Source of the DNA: Teichococcus vastitatis
GTDB taxonomy: Bacteria; Pseudomonadota; Alphaproteobacteria; Acetobacterales; Acetobacteraceae
DNA: 64,000 nt
Assembly (NCBI RefSeq): GCF_003604215.1
Contig: NZ_QXGS01000014.1
Span: forward strand, 1-64,000
Direction: 5' to 3'
The notes beneath the pieces were generated by a model. It did no database searches and was not told the DNA's origin. It saw only the letters and a list, made by a program, of their open reading frames with translations. The translations under genes were made by a program, and so were the position numbers. The first letter of the stretch is position 1, and each line of letters starts with the position of its first letter. Shown here one piece after another: positions 1 through 10,456 of this stretch.

Positions 1-77
1 ATCATCGAGGCGCCCTTCAGCATCATGGCGATGCCGCGGGCGGTGGTGGCGTCGTCTTCAACCAGGAGAGCACGCAT
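1..77 (-). CDS. ctrA: CtrA-like response regulator, N-terminal fragment cut by the window edge
   Basis: Reading leftward from an ATG at 77, the first 25 codons give MRALLVEDDATTARGIAMML followed by KGASM. This is the start of a response-regulator receiver domain: a hydrophobic beta-1 strand followed by the acidic E-D-D cluster that helps bind magnesium. The Asp-Asp-x-x-Thr-Ala-Arg pattern and the Met-Leu-Lys segment closely resemble the start of CtrA, the master cell-cycle and motility regulator of Alphaproteobacteria. The rest of the gene lies outside the window, so the DNA-binding domain cannot be checked. Another OmpR-family regulator is possible but less likely. Confidence 0.7.
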   Translation of the reverse strand, partial: MRALLVEDDATTARGIAMMLKGASM

Positions 78-133
78 GTCGGCAAGGTCCTGCGGCAGGG
101 CGGGGAAGGGCGTGGGGAAAGCGCGGCGTCGGT

Positions 134-364
134 TCAGGAATGCAGCGGCCGACCGTCGGCGGGGAGGATGTCGGCCAGGCCGGCCATCAGCGCGTCGAAC
201 CCGGCCAGCCCGCTGTCGGAAGGATCCGGCCCGTCCAGCTCGGCGGCGCAGTCCAGCACGTCCTGCAGGTAGTCCGCCGCCGTGAACAGGGCTTCGGAGC
301 AGGGCTCGCCATCATGGCTGGCCAGCGTCGCCAGGTGCTGCAGCAGGGTGATGGCGGTGTTCAT
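134..364 (-). CDS. Small hypothetical protein next to the CtrA-like gene
   Basis: A 76-residue acidic, mostly helical protein starting MNTAITLLQHL and ending in DILPADGRPLHS. It contains two Cys residues and no signal peptide or membrane segment. I do not recognise the family. The start is uncertain: upstream in-frame options are an ATG at 397 and a GTG at 421, and none has a clear ribosome-binding site. It lies about 55 bases upstream of the CtrA-like gene on the same strand, so the two may be co-transcribed. Codon composition resembles the neighbours, which supports a real gene. Confidence 0.45.
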   Translation of the reverse strand: MNTAITLLQHLATLASHDGEPCSEALFTAADYLQDVLDCAAELDGPDPSDSGLAGFDALMAGLADILPADGRPLHS

Positions 365-694
365 CTTGGAGGAGGGGAGGCAGGGGATCAGGGGCATCGG
401 TTTCACCGAGAGGGTTATCACTCAACCTTGAGTAGTAGAGTTGTGAACCAAAACTACATCAGAGAGCAATCTCATTTTTACGCTATCCGCAGCCGGTTCC
501 GCGTTTTTCTGGAGCCACCCTGCAGGCGAGATCGTCATAAGCTGATGAAAAAGCCAAGATCCTGGCGGGATCTGCCTCAAGGAAAGGCAGACATGAAAAA
601 ATGTCCACCTGATTACGACAACCAAAGGTTGTGTTCCGGCGACAAACGCCCGGATCGGCCGAGGCTATGTGGCCGTAACCATGGCGGGAGCCGG

Positions 695-805
695 CCCCCC
701 TTCTGTGGAACCGCCCGCGCTGCCCTGACGGACAGCGACCACTCCGTCTCACGCGCCATCACCTGATCGCCCCGCCCGGGCCAGCCAAGCTCCGCCGTTC
801 CGCAG
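695..805. repeat. Direct repeat, copy 1 (111 bp)
   Basis: Begins with a run of six C followed by TTCTGTGGAACC and ends in CCGTTCCGCAG. It matches 1352-1462 at 109 of 111 positions by my reading; the two differences lie in GACGGACAGC/GACGGGCAGC and CCAAGC/CCAGGC. The copies are about 657 bp apart in the same orientation. I cannot assign it to a known element. Confidence 0.9.
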
Positions 806-1130
806 ATGCCACATCGGATTGATCGGCGGTACAGCCTTAGCCACCAGGCGACAGCTGCTGATGTGGCCCCACATGACAGCGCAGCTTCGTCAACCACCTG
901 GATGTCCATAACATTGCCGGTCGTATCCCGGCCGGCACTCCCGGCCGAACAAAGTGCAATCTGAAATCGCTGGAACGGCGAGGCTTCGCCGAGCGCATCG
1001 AGCTCCGCCGTCGTCAACTCTCTGCATTTCAAGCCAGAACCGATGCCGCACATGCCCGGATCTTCTTCCGGCATCGAGCATGTCCCCACCGCGCAGAAGC
1101 ATGGCATGGCATGGCATTGTTCGTCCGTGA

Positions 1131-1223
1131 TATCGGACTTGCTTAAGCGCGGAGGGAATCGGCATGGCCAATTTGGCCTACAACGTCAGCCGTCTTGCTT
1201 GGCAACCGACCGCGCCTGCTTGA
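1131..1223 (+). pseudogene. Possible C-terminal relic of a transposase
   Basis: A 30-codon open stretch preceded by an in-frame stop at 1128 and ending in TGA at 1221. The peptide GMANLAYNVSRLAWQPTAPA resembles the last residues of some IS5/IS4-family transposases. Nothing recognisable as the DDE core is visible upstream. The assignment rests on a short motif from memory and is weak. Confidence 0.25.
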
Positions 1224-1351
1224 CACTGCGGCCTACTTGGATGGCAGCGTTGCCTCTCTCAGGTCAAATACTAGCTCAGGACGCATTGATCCAGAAGAGC
1301 ATGGTGACCGCGAGGCAGATGGCGGACATGAAGGTGTGGGCGCATCGGTCT

Positions 1352-1462
1352 CCCCCCTTCTGTGGAACCGCCCGCGCTGCCCTGACGGGCAGCGACCACT
1401 CCGTCTCACGCGCCATCACCTGATCGCCCCGCCCGGGCCAGCCAGGCTCCGCCGTTCCGCAG
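1352..1462. repeat. Direct repeat, copy 2 (111 bp)
   Basis: Second copy of the repeat at 695-805, same orientation, two mismatches. The sequences flanking the two copies do not match each other, so the borders are sharp. Such near-identical copies in non-coding DNA point to recent duplication or to the ends of a mobile or repetitive element. Confidence 0.9.
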
Positions 1463-2058
1463 GATCTGGAATGAGCAAGAAGCGCACCGTCCATCCGGAG
1501 GCCGCGCGGGTCAGCCTTCCCAAAGGGCCCCGGCCCGCATCTCGGATGTGGCCGGGTGCGGCGGCTCACCCAATCGCAGCACGGCAGGTGCAGGCCATCA
1601 TGGCCGCCTGGCGCGCAGATGCCGAGTTGCACCAGAGCGAAGTTAACGGAGCAACTGGTGGAATGCCGAGAGGATCAAGCCGGCGCGACCAGATGGAGGA
1701 TGGCGACAGCAGCGACAAGGTGGCTGCGGTCCAGGAGGCCGCGCCTTTGGGGCGCCTGTCGCGCCATGAACCAACCTGGCCGCCAGTGAAGGGGCACAGT
1801 GAGCGGGCGCCGAAACCTCGCCCAACCCCGCCCCACACCGCTGCGGTCGCACCTCACGAGCCGCAATCGACGCATCGGCACAAATGACGGCTACCAGACC
1901 GGAGCTCCGTGGACCCCGACTTGGTCATCTCCCGCAGTCGAGCCCCGGAGCCGCCCGATCATCGATGAGCCGGCAGCGCCCTCCGTTTTCGGAACCCGAG
2001 CAGCGGAACGCCGCGCCGGCCTCTCACCAGCACGGAGCGATGGCTCCGGCCGAACGCA

Positions 2059-3189
2059 TCAGACCTCGCCGTAGGAGCCATTCTTCCAGACGTAGAAAAC
2101 ATAATCCGGAACGGTGACGTCGCCCTTGCTGTCGAAGCTGATCGGTCCCAGCACGCTGTTCCATGGGCCGCCGGATTTCAGCGTCTCCGACACCTTCTCG
2201 GGATCGGTGCTGTTGGCCTTCTTGGCCGCATCAGCCCAGATCTGCACCGCGGCATAGGTGTAGAGGACGTAGCCTTCCGGATCGACGTTCTTGGCCCGGA
2301 AGCGTGCCACCACTTCGGCCGCGCTGGGGCGCTTGCGCGGATCGGACGCGAAGGTCATCAGCGTGCCTTCGCCCGCGGCGCCGGCGATCTGCCAGAACTC
2401 ATTCGTCACCAGCGCATCGCCGCCGATCAGCGTCACCGGCATGCCCTGTTCCTTGGCCTGACGCAGGATCAGCCCGGCCTCGGTATGGTAGCCGCCGACG
2501 TAGATGATCTCGACGCCCGAGGATTTCAGGCGCGACACCAGGGCGGAATAGTCACGCTCCCCCGGTGTGTAGGCTGCATAAACCGTTTCGGTCGTGCCGG
2601 CCGCGTTCAGCGACTTCTTGGTTTCATCGGCCAAGCCTTTTCCATAGGCCGAGTTGTCGTGAAGAATGGCGACCTTCTTGCCTGCAAAGGTCTTGGCGAT
2701 GTAGGCGCCAGCCACCTTGCCCTGCTGGTCATCACGGCCACAGGTGCGGAAGGTGTTCCAGCCGCCGGCATCGGTGTATTGCGGGTTGGTGGAGGCTGGG
2801 CTGATCTGCAGCACGCCTTCCTCCGCGTAGACCTTGCTGGCCGGGATGGACGAACCCGAGCAGAAATGCCCGGCGATCAGCTTCACCTGACGGCTGGCCA
2901 TCTGGTTGGCCACGGAGACGGCCTGGCGTGGGTCGCAGGCATCGTCGCCGATCTCCAGCGCCAGCTGCTGGCCCAGCACGCCGCCGGCCGCATTGAGATC
3001 GATCACCGCCTGTTCAGCGCCCGCGCGCAGCTGCGCGCCGAACGCGGCATATTGCCCGGTCATCGGCCCCACGGAGGCGATGCGCAGCGTACCGGATTGG
3101 GCGACCGCGTCCCGGCCGGCGCCCAAACCCGCCACGCCGGCGGCCGTCAACCCGGCCACGGTGCCAAGAAGCTGTCTGCGCTGCATCAT
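2059..3189 (-). CDS. livK: Branched-chain amino-acid ABC transporter, periplasmic binding protein (LivK type)
   Basis: A 376-residue periplasmic-binding-protein type I. Residues 1-31 form an export signal with a twin-arginine-like start (RRQLLG) and an Ala-rich stretch ending near VAQS. The mature part opens with TLRIASVGPMTGQYAAFG, typical of LivK/amide-binding proteins, followed by AILHDNSAYGKG and EIIYVGGYHTEAG. Length is normal for the family. It is the last gene of the livHMGFK block, 102 bases after livF, so extra synthesis of the binding protein from the same message is likely. The ligand could be a branched-chain amino acid, an amide or a small aromatic acid; the sequence does not decide. 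Confidence 0.9.
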   Translation of the reverse strand: MMQRRQLLGTVAGLTAAGVAGLGAGRDAVAQSGTLRIASVGPMTGQYAAFGAQLRAGAEQAVIDLNAAGGVLGQQLALEIGDDACDPRQAVSVANQMASRQVKLIAGHFCSGSSIPASKVYAEEGVLQISPASTNPQYTDAGGWNTFRTCGRDDQQGKVAGAYIAKTFAGKKVAILHDNSAYGKGLADETKKSLNAAGTTETVYAAYTPGERDYSALVSRLKSSGVEIIYVGGYHTEAGLILRQAKEQGMPVTLIGGDALVTNEFWQIAGAAGEGTLMTFASDPRKRPSAAEVVARFRAKNVDPEGYVLYTYAAVQIWADAAKKANSTDPEKVSETLKSGGPWNSVLGPISFDSKGDVTVPDYVFYVWKNGSYGEV

Positions 3190-3291
3190 CGGAGCCTCCG
3201 TTCTTCAGCCGCCGGAACCGATCGCCGGCTGGTGTTGTTTGTTGCAGCCTAGGAAGCTTCGCGCCGCTCCGCCAGTCCGATCTGCGGGGCG

Positions 3292-4004
<713 letters not shown>

Positions 4005-4008
<4 letters not shown>

Positions 4009-4832
4009 GCCACGCCGTCCTCGTCCTCGTCGCCCTCGCCCAGATAGGCTGCAATCACCTTGTCGTCGGCACGGATGGCGGCCGGCGTGCCGTCGGCGAT
4101 CTTGCCGCCGTGATCCAGCACCACGATGTGATCCGAAATTCCCATCACCACGCCCATGTCGTGCTCGATCAGCAGGATGGAGCAGGGCGGCGCGCCATCG
4201 GCCGCCGTGCCATCCCGGATGGCGCGCAGCAATTCGCCGAGGGCCGTGGATTCACGGGGGTTGAGGCCGGCCGCGGGCTCGTCCAGGCAGAGCAGCACCG
4301 GTTCCATGCACATGGCGCGCGCGATCTCCAGCCGGCGCTGCGCGCCGTAGGGCAGGCTTCCCGCCGGATCGTCGGCACGGTCGATCAGCCCGCAGGCTTC
4401 CAGCCAGGTGCTGGCCCGCCGGATCGCCGCCTGCTCCGCCGCCTTGTAGCCAGACAGGCCGAGCACGGCGCCGATGCCGAAGCCGGTGGACGCCATCAGC
4501 GTGCGGTGCTGCGCCACCAGCAGGTTCTCCAATGCCGTCATGCCGGCGAAGAGGCGGACGTTCTGGAAGGTGCGCGCGACCCCGGCCCGGGCGATGCGGT
4601 GGCCGGCCAGGCGGTGCAGCGCGACACCGTGCCCGCCATGATGAAGCGTCAGGCTGCCACTGGTGGGCCTGTAGAAGCCGGTGATGCAGTTGAACATCGT
4701 TGTCTTGCCGGCTCCGTTCGGACCGATCACGGCGGTGATCGCTCCCTGCGCGGCGGCAAAGGACACGTCCTTCACCGCGGTCAGGCCGCCGAAGCGCATG
4801 GTCAGGGATTCGACCGTCAGGATCGGCGCCAT
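4005..4832 (-). CDS. livG: Branched-chain amino-acid ABC transporter ATPase (LivG)
   Basis: A 275-residue ABC ATPase starting MAPILTVESLTMRFGG. Walker A is GPNGAGKTT near residues 37-45. The ABC signature is the LivG-type LPYGAQRRLEIARAM, and Walker B is LLCLDEPAAGLNP. The C-terminal extension with ADGTPAAIRADDKVIAAYLG is the usual LivG tail. The start at 4832 was chosen because it overlaps the livM stop (ATGA) and begins at the conserved domain; a longer in-frame reading upstream is out-of-frame livM. It pairs with LivF. Confidence 0.95.
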
Positions 4833-6138
4833 CAGCCGCGGCCCTCGGCCACCATGCTGGCGCTGATGGCCCGTTTCTCGCCCAAGGCAACGGTGGGGGT
4901 GCGGCTGCCGACCAGCCCGCGCGGCTTCCAGATCATGATCAGCACCATGGCGCCGCCGAACACCAGCATGCGCCATTCCTGCAGGTCGCGGAACACCTCG
5001 AAGCCGCCGATCAGCACCAGCGCCGCGACGGCGACGCCGAGCTGGCTGCCGAGGCCGCCCAGCACCACGATGGCCAGGATGATGGCGCTCTCGATGAAGG
5101 TGAAGGATTCCGGGCTGATGAAGGCCTGCCTTGTCGCGAAGAAGGCGCCGGCGAAGCCGCCGAACATGGCGCCCAGGGCGAAGGCCGTCAGCTTGGTGGT
5201 GGTGATGTTGATACCCAGGCTGCGGCAGGCGATCTCATCCTCCCGCATCGCTTCCCAGGCGCGGCCGAGCGGCTGGCGGCGCAGGCGCAGCGTGACCCAG
5301 TTGGTCAGCAGAGCGAGCGCCAGGATGAGGTAATAGAGGAAGACGACGCGGTGCGTCGGGCTCGGCTCCAGCCCAAAGAACTCGGCAAAGGAGCCGGGAC
5401 CGCCCCCGACGGTGAAGGTCAGGCCGAAGAAGGTGGGGCGCGCGATGCCGGAGATGCCGTTCGGGCCGCCGGTCAGCGTCACCCAGTTCAGCAGAACCAA
5501 ACGGATGATCTCGCCGAAGCCCAGCGTGACGATGGCCAGGTAGTCTCCGCGCAGGCGCAGCACGGGAAAGCCCAGCAGGATCCCCCAGAAGGCGGCCAGC
5601 AGTCCCGCCAGCGGCAGGCAGATCCAGAAGGATAGGCCGAAATACTGGGCCAGCAGCGCGTAGGAGTAAGCGCCGACCGCGTAGAAGGCGACGTAGCCGA
5701 GATCGAGCAGCCCGGCCAGGCCGACCACGATGTTCAATCCCCAGCCCAGCATGACGTAGGTCAGCACCAGGATGCCGAGATCCAGCTCGTAGCGCCCGAC
5801 CCCGGGAAGAACCGGCAGCAGCACCGCCAGGAGCAGGAAGACCGGTGCGACGAAGCGGCCGGACCGCGACAATGGACCGGCGATGCGTTGGCTGAAGCCC
5901 GGGGCGCGGCGCTCCGTCTTCCATTCCTGCCAGAGCCGCACCAGGAAGCGCCCGGCGAACACGACCAGCATCAGCAGCAGCACATCGGTCCAGCGGGTCC
6001 GCAGGAACAGCGCGCCTGTCGGACCCACATCGGTGCGCAGCCCGACCATGGGCAAGAAGAGGCCGGCCGCGATCAGCGCGGCCAAGCCTGCGTCCCGCAG
6101 CGCGACGCCGAGGGCGGGACGCCGCGTTCGGGCCAGGC

Positions 6139-6142
<4 letters not shown>
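4832..6142 (-). CDS. livM: Branched-chain amino-acid ABC transporter permease (LivM)
   Basis: A 436-residue inner-membrane permease beginning MSLARTRRPALG. The core has the LivM pattern: YVMLGWGLNIVVGLAGLLDL, GYVAFYAVGAYSYALL, LRLRGDYLAIVTLGFGEI and GITRPTFF-type loops, with about 9-10 hydrophobic spans. The first ~100 residues add a hydrophobic segment and a charged linker (WQEWKTERRAPGFSQ), as in longer LivM proteins of Alphaproteobacteria. ATG at 6142 overlaps the livH stop (ATGA at 6139-6142), which fixes the start. Confidence 0.93.
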
Positions 6143-7053
<911 letters not shown>

Positions 7054-7461
7054 GCGGCACGCCCCCTTCTTTGATGGACCCCTCCGGGAAGCCTAGTCTC
7101 GGCCCGGAGGGATTGGAAAGAAGGATCATGGTCGGGGCGGCGGCGGCAGCGGCGTGCCGGGCTGTTCATTGTGAGGCAGCATGCGGCGCCGGTGGCCCCG
7201 GCCCTTGCGGCGCCTCAGACCCTGTGCTGCGGCATCGGCGGAGCCTCGGATTCGGCCGTTTGGCAGCTCCCGGACCGGAGTGCTGTGCGGTCCTCCTTCC
7301 CCCGCACTCCCCGGGGAAGCTGCATGCCGGGCCATGAACTTGGCAGGTCCCGGGTGCTGCCCGTGTTGATTGTCCGGCAGCAGCTATTAGACTCGGGAAT
7401 AGGTGGCTGTCCGGGCAGGGAGCGCCGCCGGGCAGGTTGGGGTGGAGGAGCAAGGCCGGGC
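7054..7461. promoter_or_regulatory. Divergent promoter region between livH and the LysR regulator
   Basis: A 408-base gene-free stretch between two divergent units, the usual position of a LysR-type regulator's operators. No conserved protein frame is present. I could not pick a single operator with confidence. The left end carries the ribosome-binding site of livH (AAGGGGG on the minus strand). Confidence 0.45.
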
Positions 7462-8460
7462 ATGACGAACCGACGCTACCTCGATCAGAGGCTGAAGCTG
7501 CACCACCTCAGGGCGGTGGATGCCATCGCGGCTCACCACAGCCTGTTGAAGGCGTCCGCCGCCCTCGGGATCACCCAGCCCGCCCTGACCAAGACGCTGC
7601 AGGAATTGGAGGAGATCCTGCGGCAGCGCCTGTTCGACCGTCTTCCGCGTGGCATGCGGCCGACCGAGGCCGGCGCTCTTCTCGCCCAGTTCAGCCGGCG
7701 CATGCTGGCCGAGATCCGCCGCCTGGACGAGGAGCTTGACCGGCTTTCCGGCCCGGACGGCGGCGTCGTCGCCATCGGAACCCTTCCCGTGGCGGCCACC
7801 GGGGTTCTGCCGGGTGCGCTCACCCGGCTCAAGCGGCAGCACCCTCAGCTGCGCATCCGCCTGGAGCAGGGACGGACCGAGGACCTCCTGCCCAAGCTCG
7901 TCTCGGGCGAGATCGACCTGATCGTCGGCCGGCTGTACGAGCCGGCCATGCCCGACGGCCTGCTCCGGGAACCGCTCTGGGAGGAGCCGATCTCCGTGCT
8001 GGCACGCCGGGACCACCCGGTGTTCGAGCTGCCGGAGATCACCTTGCATGCGCTCCGGCACTACGAACTGGTGCTGCCGACCGTGACGCAGAGGGTCGGG
8101 CAGGAGATCGAAGCGTTCCTGGATCGCCTGGCCCTGGCTCCGGCGTCCTCCCTGCGCTCCAGCTCCTATGGCTTCATCCGCGAGATGTTGCACGCCACGG
8201 ACATGCTCTCGGTCATGCCGCGCTTGATGATGGCGGGAGACCTGTTACGCGGGACGCTGAAGGTCATCCCGCTTCCAGAGGCGGCACCGCCCCGCCCGGC
8301 GGGGATCATCCTGCCACCGAACCGGACGCCGGCCGCCGCGGGACAATCCTTTCTCGCGGCGCTCCGCGCACACATTGCCGAAATCGGCGAGCGGGGCCTT
8401 GCTTCTATAACCTCGCCTCATAGCTCGGCCGCTCGAAGCAATAAGACCCGTCTGCGCTGA
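7462..8460 (+). CDS. LysR-family regulator, PcaQ/GbpR-like
   Basis: A 332-residue LysR-type regulator starting MTNRRYLDQRLKLHHL. The winged helix-turn-helix occupies roughly residues 10-70 (SAALGITQPALTKTLQELEE, then LFDRLPRGMRPTEAG). The effector-binding domain follows with SGEIDLIVGRLYEP. The N terminus resembles the PcaQ/GbpR subgroup, regulators of protocatechuate and sugar-acid catabolism. It is divergent from the liv transporter, its most likely target, and lies just upstream of the aromatic-acid genes. The start codon at 7462 begins at the conserved domain; longer frames upstream look non-coding. Confidence 0.85.
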   Translation: MTNRRYLDQRLKLHHLRAVDAIAAHHSLLKASAALGITQPALTKTLQELEEILRQRLFDRLPRGMRPTEAGALLAQFSRRMLAEIRRLDEELDRLSGPDGGVVAIGTLPVAATGVLPGALTRLKRQHPQLRIRLEQGRTEDLLPKLVSGEIDLIVGRLYEPAMPDGLLREPLWEEPISVLARRDHPVFELPEITLHALRHYELVLPTVTQRVGQEIEAFLDRLALAPASSLRSSSYGFIREMLHATDMLSVMPRLMMAGDLLRGTLKVIPLPEAAPPRPAGIILPPNRTPAAAGQSFLAALRAHIAEIGERGLASITSPHSSAARSNKTRLR

Positions 8461-8609
8461 GGCGCTAGCAAGCCTTCCGCAGCGGAGGCCGCCGATCCGT
8501 CCGGCGGTTCGGCGCTGATGTCCCGGAGGAGGAGCGAGCGGATGGGATCTCTGATTGATCGTGGCGGCCCCCCCCGCGACGATGCCGCCTCCACGACCAG
8601 CATTGAACC

Positions 8610-9500
8610 ATGAGCGGGGCTGCACAGCCCGTGGCATTGCGGGCGGCGATTGGGGATTATCCGCGCACCCGTGCCTTGAAGGACGGGCGGATCGCCTCCT
8701 CCCTGCTGCGGCTGGATTTCGCGGAAGTTCCGGTGATCAGCCGCGCCTTCGCGCCCATGGTGCGGGAAGGCCGCTTCGACGCCTCCGAGATGGCGATCGC
8801 CACCTTTCTGCAGGCCCGCGCCATGGGACGGCCCTTGGTGTTGCTGCCGGTGGTGCTGGCCGCCCGTTTCCAGCAATCGGCGCTGCTGTGCCGTGCTGAG
8901 AGCGACATTCGGGGACCCGCGGACCTCAGGGGTCGCCGCATCGGCGTCCGTGCCTATAGCCAGACCACCGGCATGTGGCTGCGCGGCATCATCGCCGAGG
9001 AGGGCGGCCTGCGGCCGGAGGAATGCCGCTGGATCACCTTCGAGGATGCGCATGTGCCGGGCATCGCCGATCCGCCCTGGGCCGAGCGTGCGGCGCCCGG
9101 GCAGGACATGCTGGCCATGCTGCGGACCGGTGCGCTGGATGCGGTGATCGTCGGCCATGACGTGCCGGACGATCCCGGCCTCCGCACCGTCTGGCCCGAT
9201 CCCGCTGCGGCTGCGGCTGCGTTCTGGCGGCGGCACGGCCTGGTTCCCGTGAACCACATGCTGACCATGTCGCGCGACCTGGTGGACCAGCAACCCTGGC
9301 TGGTCGGGGAATTGCTGCGCATGGTGCGTGCCGCCGCGGCCCCGGTGCCGGCGGGCGAGCATGGCGCCCCACCTGCCAGCCGTGCCGCGCTGCGCCCCGT
9401 GCTGGCGCTGGCGCTCTGCTACATGGAGGCCCAGGGCATGCTGCCGCAGCCGCTGACGCTGGAGGAGGCCTGGGAGGGCCTGCCGGACGGGGTTGAATGA
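8610..9500 (+). CDS. 4,5-dihydroxyphthalate decarboxylase-like protein
   Basis: A 296-residue protein without a signal peptide. IGDYPRTRALKDGRI, followed by VPVISRAFAPMVREGRFDASEM and a later RIGVRAYSQTTGMWLRG, matches the pattern of 4,5-dihydroxyphthalate decarboxylase (Pht5 family), which has the fold of a periplasmic binding protein. That enzyme makes protocatechuate from dihydroxyphthalate. The neighbours LigI, GalB and LigK homologues degrade protocatechuate cleavage products, which supports a related decarboxylase role, though the true substrate may be another aromatic or pyrone acid. The next gene starts about 20 bases after its stop. Confidence 0.7.
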   Translation: MSGAAQPVALRAAIGDYPRTRALKDGRIASSLLRLDFAEVPVISRAFAPMVREGRFDASEMAIATFLQARAMGRPLVLLPVVLAARFQQSALLCRAESDIRGPADLRGRRIGVRAYSQTTGMWLRGIIAEEGGLRPEECRWITFEDAHVPGIADPPWAERAAPGQDMLAMLRTGALDAVIVGHDVPDDPGLRTVWPDPAAAAAAFWRRHGLVPVNHMLTMSRDLVDQQPWLVGELLRMVRAAAAPVPAGEHGAPPASRAALRPVLALALCYMEAQGMLPQPLTLEEAWEGLPDGVE

Positions 9501-9520
9501 CAGCTCAGGAGGGAATGGCC

Positions 9521-10402
9521 ATGACATGCTTTGCCATCATCGGCTTCGGCGAGGTCGGCGGCATCTTCGCCCGCGACCTGCGGGCCGGTGGCGTCACGGA
9601 GCTGCACGCCTTCGACACCGCGCCGGCCGCCCTTGAGCGGGCAGCGGCCGCCGGATTGACGCTGCACCCTAGCGCGGCCCAGGCCGCGGCACGGGCGGAG
9701 GTGGTGTTCGTGCCCGTCACCGCCGGCTCGGCGCTGGAGGCCGTGCGCGCGCTGCAAAACGGCCTGTCGCACCGGCCCTTCGTGGTGGATGTGAATTCCG
9801 TCTCGCCTGGCACCAAGCAATCGGCGGCACAGGCCGTCACCGCGGCCGGGGGGCGCTATGTCGAGGCGGCGGTGATGGCGAGCGTGCCGCCCAAGGGCCT
9901 GCGGTCGCCGATGCTGCTCGGCGGACCGGAGGCGGAGGCCTTCCGGGCGGTGATGGCCCCCTTCGGCATGGATCTGACCGTGTTTCCCGGCCCGATCGGC
10001 AAGGCCTCGGCGGTGAAGATGTGCCGCAGCGTGATGGTGAAGGGCCTGGAGGCGCTGACCACCGAATGCCTGCTGGCGGCGCGCCATTACGGGGTGGAGG
10101 GGGAGGTGCTGCGCTCCCTGTCCGACACCCTGCCGCACCCGGATTGGCGCGGTCTGGCCCGCTACGTCATCAGCCGCGCCTTGATCCACGGCAAGCGCCG
10201 GGCCGAGGAAATGCGGGAGGTGGCGCGCACCGTGCAGGAAGCGGGGGTCGACCCGCTGCTCAGCGGCCCGATTGCCGAGCGGCAGGACTGGGCGGCCGCG
10301 CGTGGCCGGGCCATGGGCAAAGCGGAACTGGCCACCACCGACCTGGACACCCTGCTGGCCGGTGTGGAAGCCGCCACGCCACGCCGCGCCGCCGCCGAAT
10401 AA
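9521..10402 (+). CDS. NAD(P)-dependent dehydrogenase with DUF1932 C-terminal domain
   Basis: A 293-residue protein. The N-terminal Rossmann motif is IIGFGEVGGIFARDL, as in 6-phosphogluconate/3-hydroxyisobutyrate dehydrogenases. The helical C-terminal part (KMCRSVMVKGLEALTTECLL, then HPDWRGLARYVISRAL) matches DUF1932. ATG at 9521 was chosen because AGGAGG lies eight bases upstream; in-frame ATGs at 9497 and 9515 are less well placed. The family often sits in aromatic-acid clusters. Here it would oxidise or reduce a hydroxy-acid intermediate, but the substrate is not evident. Confidence 0.75.
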   Translation: MTCFAIIGFGEVGGIFARDLRAGGVTELHAFDTAPAALERAAAAGLTLHPSAAQAAARAEVVFVPVTAGSALEAVRALQNGLSHRPFVVDVNSVSPGTKQSAAQAVTAAGGRYVEAAVMASVPPKGLRSPMLLGGPEAEAFRAVMAPFGMDLTVFPGPIGKASAVKMCRSVMVKGLEALTTECLLAARHYGVEGEVLRSLSDTLPHPDWRGLARYVISRALIHGKRRAEEMREVARTVQEAGVDPLLSGPIAERQDWAAARGRAMGKAELATTDLDTLLAGVEAATPRRAAAE

Positions 10403-10456
10403 GCACCCACCGAGGCCGCCCCAGCAAGAAGGCGGCCCATGTCGGAGGAATTCACC

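Larger units (their letters stand above)
365..2058. other. 1.7-kb stretch without a convincing gene; carries a direct repeat and a possible transposase relic
   Basis: No open frame here looks like a conserved protein, and the frames that exist overlap in several registers. The stretch holds two copies of a 111-bp sequence (695-805 and 1352-1462). It also holds a short frame at 1131-1223 ending in GMANLAYNVSRLAWQPTAPA, whose Asn-Leu-x-Tyr-Asn-x-x-Arg-Leu pattern recalls the C-terminal tail of some IS5/IS4-type transposases. The part between 400 and 620 is AT-richer than the rest and may hold promoters for the leftward small gene. It reads as a scar of past insertion events. Confidence 0.5.
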
